A DNA stretch of 64,000 nt from Camellia lanceoleosa (Eukaryota; Streptophyta; Magnoliopsida; Ericales; Theaceae): contig CM045762.1 of the NCBI GenBank assembly GCA_025200525.1, forward strand, positions 91,392,717-91,456,716. The letters are read 5' to 3'. Numbering within the stretch: the first letter of the stretch is position 1; the number at the start of each line of letters is the position of its first letter. Below, one piece after another: positions 1 through 10,516 of this stretch. Position numbers and translations under genes: made by a program. The notes under the pieces are model-generated. The model searched no databases, was not told the DNA's origin, and saw only the letters and a program-made list of their open reading frames with translations.

Positions 1-557
1 AAATAAAAACCCACATTGCTCTGGCTTGAGAATTAGTCACCCATTTGATTGTTTCTCAGGTAACAAATGTAAAAATTTGATAGCATTCTGTCTGTTCTGT
101 TTAACTCAGAAAATCAAGGCATATATGATATTATAAGACACAACATTTTTTCTTCCCTTTCCTTTTGTTTTCTTTTCTTGGCAACCAAACAGATCAAATT
201 TATCCATCAATGTACAACTTCCACCAATAATTCAGGCAATCAAAATGACACAAAAAGAAAAAGGACAAAGAGAAGAGTATGAAGATCATCAAACCTGCAA
301 GAGTTTCGAAGCATAATTCAAAAACTTAGAACTAAAGCCATTGCTCTGTGATAGAGCCTCTATCCATACAGATCACCCATTTCTCCAACTTAAGATAACT
401 TCTCACATCACAATGAAAATGACAAACCAAGTGATTCAATTCAATCCATCTACTCATGTGAGCATTCTTCTACATCTGAAATTTCAAAATAATGAGACAT
501 TAAGATATTTATAGAACTAAACTAAAGAACATCTAATTATTTAAAAACTTCAACATT
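1..557. other. AT-rich flank, no gene seen
   Basis: No coding region or recognisable repeat is visible. The stretch lies downstream of the antisense hAT transposase and probably belongs to the 3' part of that transposon. I could not find a copy of the terminal repeat seen near 17287, so the left end of the hAT element is probably outside the window. Confidence 0.5.
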
Positions 558-2504
558 TCACTTACTTCTATTTTTGGTTAATTCAATCCAATCATTGCAA
601 GTGATCAAGGCCTCCACAATATTTGGAAGTAATGAAGCCCGTGTCTCATCAATCACCTTACCACCTGCACTAAACTCCGCCTCTGATGCAACCGTAGTAG
701 CTGGAACACTTAAAGCATCACGAGCCATCCTTGCCAAAGTAGAAAATTTTGTTTTTTTTGACTTTCCACCAATGTAGAATATTGAAACTCTTATTACTTG
801 GAAACACCAACTCCTCCAAGTATTACTCCACCTTTGATTTTTGATAGGCGTGAATGTTAGAAGCACGTTCCTGGGCATACCACGTATGAAAACTAGCCAA
901 GCTTTCTTGTTTTGAAGAACCAACAAGCAATTGACTACCACTTGAGCTACTATTTTCATAAACAAGTGCAATGAAACTCATATAATAAGAAGAATCACTC
1001 CTATACTCATAAAAAAGATCAACAAAACCATTATGAACCCTCTGAATATGCTTATTAGCATCAACACCATAAATAAGTGCACAGTAGTATTCTACCAAGT
1101 CCATTTTAAATCTCGGATCGAGAACCATTGCAATTGCTAACACCAAAGAACATTCTCCCTAATGTTTTTCAAATTTCACTCTCATTGGACTGGCCATCAA
1201 TCGAATGCAATCATACTCACTTTGCTCCCATGTTTTCATTTCAAGTTGAATAAGGCAAATATCGAAAAAAACACATTTAAAGTAGGAAAAATGGTACCAC
1301 TAAAGTGAGATGTAGCATCAAAAAAACCTTCAAGCACCCACAAATCATATTTGCTACATTCCACTCGTCCTCAGAAGGATTGTGCTTATATTGTTTGTCA
1401 ATTTGCCCTAAGCGGTGGAATGCACTTTTCAAACCTAATGCAACTTCAAGCATTGAATAAGTGGAGTTCCATCTGGTAAGAACATCCATGGGGACTTTCT
1501 TTTTATGATGTAACTTACATGATTCACTGCAACATCAAATTTTTGTTTTCCATAAGGAGACCTCCCTAAATATCTCACACTTTCTCAAATTTTTGAAAGA
1601 AGACTCCCAATCACCTTCAAACCATCCTGAACAACTAAATTCAATATGTGCGCTCTACAACGCACATGAAACAATTGTCCACTCAAATGTAGTAATCCTT
1701 GGTCATGTAGCCATTGCTTTAAGAGTCTTACCATAACATCATTATTCGTTGCATTATCGACTACCATTGAAAACAAATTCTTATCTATGTTCCACTCCAA
1801 AATTAGATCTTTGATAAAGCTAAACAAATGGTCTCCATCAGGCGGGTAATCAATGCATCTATAAGCAAGGATTTTCTTCTTTAACTCCCAATCATTAGTC
1901 ACATAATGGGCAGTCAAACATGTATAGGGAAAATTCTGATGGTTTGAAGTCCATATATCAGTTGTCAAGGTGATCTTAGAATAGAGTTCATCCAAAAATT
2001 GATATAACTTGGCCTTTTCTATTTCATAAACATCAAGGACATCCGCCTTAACAGTGTTACGAGAAACAAGTTTGAACATTGGTTGAAGATTATTGCAAAA
2101 TATTTCAAAAAATTCATGCTCAGCCATGTTAAAATGATAATTATGCTTGATTACCATCTTAGAAAAATCCATACGACTTCTCTCTTGATCGAATTTAAAA
2201 GTTGCAGCCTTAAGAGTAGATTCAGAAGTAGCTGATTTTTTAAATGACTAGTTTCTTTAAGTACTGGACATGTCTTTGAAAAATGATTTTTTAAATGACT
2301 AGTTCCTTTCCTACTCCCTCCAACAAACTCCCTATTGTAATGCTTACATCTAGCTATGTCATCTCCATTAGGTCCTTTAAATTTGACAAAGTCATTCCAG
2401 ACCTTTGAAGTTAGTTTTCGACTCCTCTTTGTGGGTCCTCGAGATACATCATCATCCAACTCGGCATCATTAGCAATAATAGGTTCACTATAATCCAAAG
2501 ACAT
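558..2504 (-). pseudogene. hAT transposase, BED zinc finger type (RICESLEEPER-like), frameshifted
   Basis: Cut-and-paste DNA transposase of the hAT superfamily, broken into several frames. In order on the minus strand: a BED-type zinc finger (about 2410-2260; SKVWNDF, then HLKNHFSKTC); the RNase H-like catalytic part with the hAT-typical TTDIWTS, VDNATNND and FHVRCRAHILNLVVQDGL (2172-1585); a segment with LTRWNSTYSMLE (1489-1277); an AMVLDPRFKM segment (1146-823); and the C-terminal dimerisation domain (LARMARDALSVPATT, ASEAEFSAGGKVID, ending near 558). Frame changes fall near 2170, 1580-1490, 1280-1146 and 820. The second zinc-binding cysteine of the BED finger appears to be tyrosine (CKHY). 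The family assignment is firm. Activity is very unlikely, and the 5' part of the transposon is separated by a 13 kb LTR element. Confidence 0.9.
2233..2304 (-). repeat. 51 bp in-frame direct duplication inside the BED region
   Basis: A 21 bp sequence starting tgattttttaaatgac occurs at 2233-2253 and again at 2284-2304. The 51 bp offset is a multiple of three, so the protein repeats TSHLKN right after the zinc finger. It looks like replication slippage in this copy. Confidence 0.7.
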
Positions 2505-3026
2505 CTTTGGCTCAAGAACTCAAATATGCACTGCACAAGAAATCAAACATAAATAACTAATGCAGGATCTTTCAAATTCAACACCAAAATAGAACCAAAA
2601 TTGTATAGATTTAGGACTGAAGTTATGTACAGATTCAGCTAACTAGATTTTTACACAGGTAAATACAACAGAGAATATAAGAGAGTGGTTGGAAAGAATA
2701 TAGAGAAAACTAGGTACGCTAGCTAAATTAACAAACACTAACACATAAAATTAAGCCTCATTTTATCCTGTGTATACTGTTAGCAAACAAACAAACCAAC
2801 CTATAATAGTTCCAAAACTACTGAGCTTAAGAGAGGCCCCTTTTGCCCAGCATTTTTCTTTTTTTGTGTTTCTTAAAAAAGATTCAGATACAACAACGGG
2901 AAATTTAATACATTCCATAAATCAGCCACATCTGTTATACTAATGTGAGCTTGAATTCATCCTACTTATATGATAAAACAAATACCCACATTACATTAAT
3001 ATGGACTCTAAAAAAGAGCTTATGTG
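2505..3026. other. hAT upstream region, left of the Tat1 insertion
   Basis: Non-coding AT-rich sequence between the transposase start and the Tat1 insertion. By continuity it joins 16284-17287 to form the 5' untranslated or promoter part of the hAT transposon. No other feature is seen. Confidence 0.5.
3022..3026. repeat. Target-site duplication ATGTG (left) of Tat1
   Basis: The five bases atgtg directly before the LTR start TGTAGACC are identical to 16279-16283 directly after the other LTR. This proves the borders of the inserted element. Confidence 0.9.
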
Positions 3027-4951
3027 TGTAGACCGCCCGAACTCTCTCTGCGCGCCCCCTTTTTCGAAAAGGGCGCGAATTGGGTTCTAGCTACTACAGT
3101 TTAGACTCCTGTCACGGTTCTAAATCTAATCTCACAAAGTGTAATGTAAGACTAATAAATCACCAAAGAGTCCAAATCTGGCAAATCGTTTTGAAAAATC
3201 AATTTTAATCAAAAAGCGCCAAACATGGACTGCTTTGCCAGATTTCAGAGTCGCCACCTAAATATTTTGTTTTGGGAAATTTAGGAAACCCTGACTCGTG
3301 CCTAAGGCCACGTGTCCATCATCACCAAAGTTGCCTCGGCTCGAGAACTTGGGTACGAGAGGGAAAAGGTCATGAAATGAGCACCCCCACTCGCCCGATC
3401 AAAGAATCGGCCTCTACTAAACATGATATGTTGTTTTTATAGACACATGTGTTCTTATTTGATTATTAGCTAACTTACTATGTGATGCGCACAACACACA
3501 AGACATTAAGACCACGGCCTTATCATGAGTGATCAAAGGCAATGGAGACAAAGAGAATTGGCTCATTTTCATCACTTTAGGTATAAAATGAACCAATTCA
3601 TCTTGTGTTCAATATAACATCCGATTGAACACCATGCAATGCAAACAACATGCTTATCTTGGCATGTTTTACTTGGTTGATTTTGTTTACACATTTTAGA
3701 TAACCAATCAATTCCTTAACCGGTTGGTCCAATTGTGAAAGTCCTCTAATGGGAAAGATGATAGATATTTCAATGTTAAAGTGGCATACACAAGACTCTA
3801 TCATGTAAGCAATGTATGCAAGACATGTTAAGGGCCCAAAACACTAAGGCTAGTGAAGAGCATCATACAAGAGGCATGCAATACGTAGCCTAAACAACCA
3901 TACCAGCTCTAGACAGAGCTCAATCATGCCAAATCAGAGGCCAATACATGCTGAAATTGAAGCTCAAAGGACTAGACAAACATGCATACATGTTAGGCCA
4001 CAAATAAGGCACAATACACAACCCTAAAAACAATGAAGGAGTGAAGTGTGTGAGAGTATGACTACAATATATACACTGAAATTATGTGAGAAATGAGGCT
4101 AAGGCATGCAAACAACTCAAGCATAGCATGCTAGAGACTTTGAAACTCAAACCTAGTCAAGGGCCTTTACACTACAACTATGCACAACAAGCCTCACATG
4201 GCCAAGACCACTTCAAATGGAGTTTAAACATGTTAAATAAAGTCAAAAACATGCTGGAGTGGAGCATACACATGTTAGATTAATAGGCTAAACCATCAAG
4301 TACATTAGGCTAGTGAACAAAATTGCACTACACATGCAAAATACAAGCAACCAATCACTAAACCAGCCTAAAAAGGAGTTATAGCAGGTCCAAAAAGCCA
4401 CAAAAACATACTCGAACCAAGCCTCAAAAGGGAAAAAATGCATGCTCATTTGGTAGGCCATCACCACATGCAAACAAGACAAGAGGAGAGGGGACCACCC
4501 CCTCCTCTTTAGGACCTCAAAACAAGTTTTCTACCACGAAAATTCCTTTGGAATTCAGTGGTTTTAAGGCCAAAAAGAGATTGTTCCAAAATCTTTAAAG
4601 GATGGCCCAAAAGCTTAGCAAATAAGGCATACAAGGGGGTGAAACACCCCCAACTCCCATGGAGCCTCAAACAACCATCTTTAACACTTAAAAATAGAGC
4701 TTTTTGTAGTTAACAACCAAGCCTAAAACAACATGCAAAGGTGGCTAATATGGTATACAAAAAAATAGGCTTGAAAGAGGGAATATGCTCACCCTTGAAG
4801 CACAGCAGCAAGAGGACAACTTCTGAGCCAAAACCAGCTTTTTGAACTCCAAACAAACCTCCAAGGACCTCAGCTCCAAGGTAGTATTGTTTGACTAGGT
4901 GTTTCTTTGCAAAAATGTGAAGAAAACACACTTCTAAGCACTATAGAGCAC

Positions 4952-4997
<46 letters not shown>

Positions 4998-5472
4998 TTT
5001 TGTCTCTAAAATTTCTAAACCCCCAAATAGGGGGAGGGAGCTCCCCTTATATAGGCAATGCAAGCAAAAGCTTGTTTCCATCCATGTATGGAGAATGAGT
5101 TCAGTGAGCCACAGCTGGCTCAAAAGATCTGAAAATATCTAAAAAAGAGAAAGATTGGCCGTCGGCCAGTTAAGGTGGCCGGCCGGCCACCTTCCCTAGC
5201 CGGCCGGCTACTCCAAGTGGCCTACAAGAGAGAAAAGTGGCCGGCAGATGCCAAAAGTGGCCGGTAGCCCTTCCTCTTCCCTTCCATCAGGCAAGAGGCA
5301 ACAAGGTTTGGCCCAAAAACCAAGGCCAAAACACAAAGTGTTAAGAGGCTCAAAGACAAGGCATTCAGCCGAGAACTTCGGGCGCTCGAAACAAGCACAA
5401 ACATGCGCAATCATCGCGTGCACAAACGATGACGTCAGAGTCTTAAGGTCGGTCAAAAATGGGGTGTCTATA
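3027..5472 (-). repeat. 3' LTR of Tat1
   Basis: This is the 2446 bp partner of 13832-16278. It is near-identical by eye, with scattered substitutions and small indels. It holds a hairpin near the U5 end (3051-3077), the GTGAG donor-like site (minus, starting 4792), the TATA box (5046-5055, minus) and the GGCCGGCC cluster (5158-5270). Confidence 0.92.
4953..4994. repeat. (TA)n(GA)n microsatellite
   Basis: Uninterrupted TA dinucleotides run straight into GA dinucleotides. The right LTR has a shorter, interrupted version near 15760-15800, so the tract changed length after insertion. Confidence 0.9.
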
Positions 5473-5487
5473 GTTGCCCCTCTTTGA
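5473..5487 (-). other. Polypurine tract of Tat1
   Basis: On the minus strand the purine-rich AAAGAGGGGCAAC directly precedes the 3' LTR, where plus-strand DNA priming occurs in LTR elements. The same sequence sits at the equivalent place in Tat3 (54609-54623). Confidence 0.8.
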
Positions 5488-5861
5488 CAGAACTCAAAAG
5501 TCATGAAATGACGGGAGTGAATGTCAAAGTCCAGAGATGACCCATTTTTGACAAGGCTGAAGACTTAGACAAACAAGCAAGGTAACAATACAGATGCGCC
5601 CGCAGGTAGGGGCAAAATGCAAAGGACATGTACAATGTAAGTGCATAACTTATGATTATGCAAAGAGGGCTGTAAAGAAGCATTTAGATACAAATGTTAT
5701 GCAAAGAAATGCTACAACAAACTCGTACATAAGCAAGTAAACATGAACCAAACCACATTTCATACACGCACCACGTAGGAAAGACTAAGAGCAACCATTG
5801 GGCACATCCGAGGTCTCAAACAAGATTTCGATGCGTTGCACGCGAAAGGAAAAAGAGTGGT

Positions 5862-6415
5862 ATAAACATCGGAACACGTTCCAAATGCCCTTAACTAAGG
5901 AGGGAGAAACATAGGGACACATCCTAGTATTTCCAACCAAAGGAGTGGTATAAGCATTGGAACACGTTCCAAATGCTCTTAACCAAAAGGGGGAGGGGGG
6001 AAACATAGGGACACGTCCCAGTGTTTCGGAGTGGTATAAACATTGGAACACGTTCCAAATGCTCTTAACCAAAGAGGGGGAAACATAGGGACACGTCCTA
6101 GTGTTTCCAACCAAAAAAGTGGTATAAGCATTGGAACACGCCCCAAATGCTCTTAACCAAAGAGGGGAAAACATAGGGACACGTCTCAGTGTTTCCAACT
6201 AAAGGAGTGGTATAAGCATTGGAACACGTTCCCAATGCTCTTAACCAAAGAGGGGGAAACATAGAGACGCATCCTAGTGTTTCGGAGTGGTATAAGCATT
6301 AGAACACGTTCTAAATGCTTTTAACCAAAGAGGGGGAAACATAGGGACACGTCCCAGTGTTTCCAACCAAAGGAGTGGTATAAGCATTGGAACACGTTCC
6401 AAATGCTCTTAACCA
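5862..6415 (-). repeat. Tandem array 1 of Tat1 (about 79-90 bp, 7 copies)
   Basis: Seven units start with gtggtataaRcattgg at roughly 5862, 5946, 6030, 6120, 6208, 6287 and 6374. Each carries two short dyads, GGAACACGTTCC and GGGACACGTCCC. The array lies between the polypurine tract and the rest of the 3' non-coding region. Long open frames across it on the minus strand come from the repeat period and are not genes. Confidence 0.9.
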
Positions 6416-6482
6416 AAAACAGCCTAACACGCCGTGCGCGCGAGGAGAAAGAACAACAATGCCTAGGGCACACAAGACTAAA

Positions 6483-6886
6483 TGCGATAGATACACAAAG
6501 TGAACACGTGAGATGGACACACAAAGTGAATATGTGCGATAGATACACAAAGTGAACATGTGCGATAGATACACAAAGATGAACACGTGCGATAGATACC
6601 CAAAATGGATGTGTGTGATAGATACACAAAATGAACATGTGCGATAGATACACAAAGATGAATATGTGCGATAGATACACAAAGTGAACGTGTGCGACAG
6701 ATACACAAAGATGAACATGTGCGATAGATACACAAAATGAGTATGTGTGATAGATACACAAAATGAGAATGTGCGATAGATACACAAAACGAGCATGTGT
6801 GATAGATACACAAAGATGAACATGTGTGGTAGATACACAAAATGAACATGTGTGATAGATACACAAAATGAACATGTGCGATCTCT
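6483..6886 (-). repeat. Tandem array 2 of Tat1 (26-27 bp, about 15 copies)
   Basis: Fifteen copies of a unit close to gatagatacacaaaatgaac plus atgtgc follow each other. Because 27 is divisible by three, the minus strand reads as repeated HTCSFCVSI-type peptides in all three frames, which is an artefact of the repeat. Confidence 0.92.
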
Positions 6887-9078
6887 TACCGAGACATAAT
6901 CAATCTTAACCGGAACTTCTCTGAATGAACCGTATATACAATGTCGTGCCTTATGCTGTTGGGGCTCTTCTACTTTTTCTTGGTTATACTTTGAAACCAC
7001 AGGTACTACTTTTCCTCCTGGCCATGTTCATAACTTTCCCTATTCTCCAACAGGGTGACAGATTAGGTTGGTTCAGTATCCAGAATTAAGGCGCATACCC
7101 GCTACCTCAACCTATGGGGCTTTCATATAGATTTCAAGCCGGGGATACACCACTGGGTATTTAAACCAGACTTTAGTCTCAAAAATCTCGAACCTTTGCG
7201 TTCTAGGCATCAGCCATTCGAACTCTAGTTTCCACCGTCTCAGTTGGTCTCCTAGGAACTCATTGCAAACACAGCCAAGATGTCTCTGGCAGGGAATGGT
7301 ACTTCGAGAGAATACTTTTGATCGCCATTCTGGCTTGAAGCAGGCTTGAGCTTGAGGTAGAGGCACACTCATACTTCGGAGCATTGACAAGACTTGAAGA
7401 GGTACATCCGGAATGCAATCTCGGAATTTGCTGAAGTTGAAACACACTTAGATGCTCCAGTTTTCCCTCTTTTCTTTTTATTTACAGTCCGGAACCTAAA
7501 TAGCTTCAGATAGGTCCTTGTTCTATTGTTCTCACATGACCTGGGTTGAACCCTGCGGTTTTATGAAATAACAAATCCTGTTTTGCACAAATGTGGAGAA
7601 TGGCACAGCACTCTGAGCACAAAATGATTTATTTTTGAAATTGAAATTGATTTCTTAATCGGGTATTGAGTCTATGACTGAACACAGCGCAAAAAGACTC
7701 AACAAAGTAAAACAAAGGTAAAACAACCTAAACACATCTAGTGACACTCAAAACGACTCGAAACAAGCATCAAGACAAACAAAACACACACACAACACTT
7801 AGATGTGTACCACCAGTGGAAGACCTCTCAGTTCACGAGGAGCCTGTTTCTCCGGGTATTGTTTCCTGCCCTTTCTTATTTGTGATTCTCACATCACTCT
7901 GGCACTTAATCTCTTGTTTTCTGAAAAAGCCCTTTTCGCACTTTTTCTCTCAGCGCACATCTCTCTATTCTTCAATCTCTCTTATCTTTTTATCCCTCTC
8001 CCGGGTGGTTGATGGATAAGCAGGAAGTTGTGGGCTCTTGCCCCTAGCATTCTACTAGATTCTTCTTCTTTGGCCCACAACAGTGAGCTTTCCCACAGAG
8101 GGATTGTACTATGACTAGATGTGCAGCAGATCTGCAATCGACGTCGATTGACGATGCACTTGGCTTAACTTGACCAAAATGAGTCGGCACGTCTCATTGA
8201 CCAGTTATACAATTGATTGGTCTCACACATTGTTTTTTCAATGTCCCTATTCTGGGTCAGGCGCCAATATTTTGAGTTGATCATCCAGATGAGGGAACCG
8301 AATATCCTGCTCCAGTTCCAGTTCGTGCTTCGCACTTGGCTTGATACCTCGCTGCTTGGAGGATAAGAGAGCTTTCGGCCCTTTGCTTTTAGCTTCAGTT
8401 GTGCCCTTTCTGGCGAACACATTGATAAAGGGAGAAAAGACAGAAAACCTGACTTGACTGTGCCCCTAGCTCATCATTTTGACCATTTTTTGTTTTGGCT
8501 TTCTACTAAAACAATTTTGACCAATATAAGAGTTAGATTAACATGCTTATTCAATTTTCTAATTTGAAATCATGCAAGTCAGGCTATGACCAATGAAAAT
8601 TTTCCTTTTTTTGGGTCCAAGAAATGGTCCAGTTTTGGAAAAAAGGAATAATTTTTGAGAAAATTAGTCAGTTTCATTAAAAATTCTCAAAAACTGTTTT
8701 TACACATGGCCACTGCTCGACCAACACGGAATCTATTCTCGAGATGCACAACCTCAGATTTGAACTTGATTTGCCTTGCAGTTGAATCTTCCAACGGAAT
8801 AGAACAACTAAATTTGAATGAAGATGATCATGAAGATGAGCAACTTCACATGGACAAGATAGCCGAGTTGAACAAGGACAAACCAATCAACATAGATGAG
8901 CCAAGCAGGTTGAAAAGGATTGGGGCCAAACTTCAAGATGAAGTTGCCTACGTATCCCAAACATGGGAATCAAGCTTGACGTAGTTCCGGGTTGAGGTTC
9001 ACTCGGGTGTTGACACTCTCCTTTTACGCTCTAACTTTTGCCAAGGCTGCCCTTCTGGGTTTTCAACCTTGCGAGCTT

Positions 9079-9190
9079 TGTTTTTCTTTTCTTTTCATTT
9101 CTTTTCATTCTTTGCTCTTTTCTTTTTTTCATTTCTTTTCTTCTTTTCTTTTCTTTTTCTTTTCATTTTCATTTCTTGCTCTCTTTTCAT
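9079..9190. repeat. Long T/C tract
   Basis: About 110 bases of almost pure pyrimidine built from tttctttt and ttcattt units. In the sense (minus) direction this is a purine run. Tat3 has a similar tract at 58258-58400, so it belongs to the element. Confidence 0.85.
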
Positions 9191-9504
9191 TTGCTCTAAC
9201 TTTTTCTTGGGTCGCCCTTCCGGGTTTTCAGCCTAGCAAGCCTCTCAAGGATAGAAAAGTTTAGCTTTGTCCATGTTGGTCGATTTGAGATCTCGAAGCC
9301 ATATGAATCCAGGAGAATGGCTGTTGTTCGCTGATGATGTAGAAGTCCATCCAATAAGGGCTGAATTTGCCCCTGGTGTTGTGGATAGGAACTCAGTTGT
9401 CCTTCAGCAAAAAATTTCTTCTTTCAGCTGCTGGAATTGGCTTTCTTGCCGGTCTTCATTGGTTTGTAGAATGACCCATTCTTCGAATCTTTGAGCACAT
9501 CTGA

Positions 9505-9715
9505 CATATTTGCCCCTAGTTCAAGGTATGCTTCTGATCTAGCTTTGCAAGCTTCCGTTGATAACATCTGATCTTCTTGATCTGACTTTCTTGCCCCTAG
9601 TTCGAGGGTTGCTTCAAATCTGGTCTGGCGGGCCTCTTTTGATGTCATATGACCTTATTGTCCCTAGTTCATGGGCTGCTTCAAATTTGGCCATACAAGC
9701 GTCACATTATGGTTA
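9505..9715 (-). repeat. Degenerate threefold repeat with GCCCCTAG
   Basis: Three units of about 70-85 bp contain gcccctagttcRagg (the third has tgtccctag) followed by gcttcaaatctgg-like sequence. Tat3 keeps a shorter version at 58598-58740. Confidence 0.6.
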
Positions 9716-10516
9716 ACCATGGAACATTTTGAATCGAAGTTCAAGGTTTGAAAGCAAAAGGGGTTGAGTCTCGAGGCTGATAGCGATCCTATGCTGCACA
9801 ATCTCAAGAGCGATTCCACATAGGTCTTCGTAGGACCACACAAAACATTTTTTGAAATCTTTTAAGAAAGCGACTAATCGCTCGCATCAAGGACAATGTA
9901 GAACCAATCTGGATCAAACCAGGATCCTTCTTAGTACTCATATTAACAAACATGATCTCATTCATTAAGGACTTAGTATGCCTCCCTTCCTCTCAATTGA
10001 TCAAATTTTTACAAATCCCCGAGGAATTCCTTCCTCTTTGTTTTCATCACAGTGTTAGAAAAGTTTTGAAAAACTTAGGTCAATGCAATGATTTAAAGGC
10101 ACAAAAAAGTAGGTGAAAATCTCTACCGTTTCATTCAAATCTTCTGGCACAACTGGACTTAAAGGCAGAAGAGAAGTAGGTGAAAAGCACTATCATTCAA
10201 TTCAGATCTTCTGGCACAACTGGCTTCATGGCAGAAACAAACTCAAAAGAAAGAGTGCAAAAGACAAACACAAAACAAGATAGTCATATCCGAGGTAACA
10301 CCCTCGAAATCACCCGACTCTAACAAAACAGGACTGACTTGATACAACAAGACAGACTCAATTGACTCAATACAAAAAGACTGACTTAATACAACACAAC
10401 AAGACTGACCCAGTACCGAAGTTAGAAAGTAAAGTAAACAGCATTCTCAAAATAGTGCATGCGATCCCCATATCTGGAGTAAACTGAGCGTCATCTACAG
10501 GTGGTTCATCCCCCGA

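Larger units (their letters stand above)
6887..10516 (-). other. Non-coding 3' internal region shared by Tat1 and Tat3
   Basis: No protein domain is recognisable on either strand. The stretch is co-linear with 56340-59606 of Tat3. Shared landmarks are the segment at 7260-7450 (about 56480-56620), the pair around 7840-8030 (57010-57190), the pyrimidine tract and the GCCCCTAG motifs. The pol genes of a full element would be expected here and are absent from both copies. The conservation suggests an inherited deletion or replacement of pol in the family's ancestor. Confidence 0.7.

Noticed and set aside
5248..5487. Small open frames around the GGCCGGCC cluster
   Set aside because: They are in U3 of an LTR, on both strands, without domain or conservation as protein.
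6483..6886. CRISPR-like or protein-coding array
   Set aside because: Units are contiguous with no spacers, in a plant element. The repeated peptides in three frames follow from the 27-base period.
6311..7000. 229-residue and overlapping open frames on the minus strand
   Set aside because: They run across two tandem arrays with no domain. Similar frames exist in all three phases.
8655..8984. 109-residue plus-strand open frame
   Set aside because: It is antisense to the element, has no recognisable domain and is broken in Tat3 at 57780-58160.
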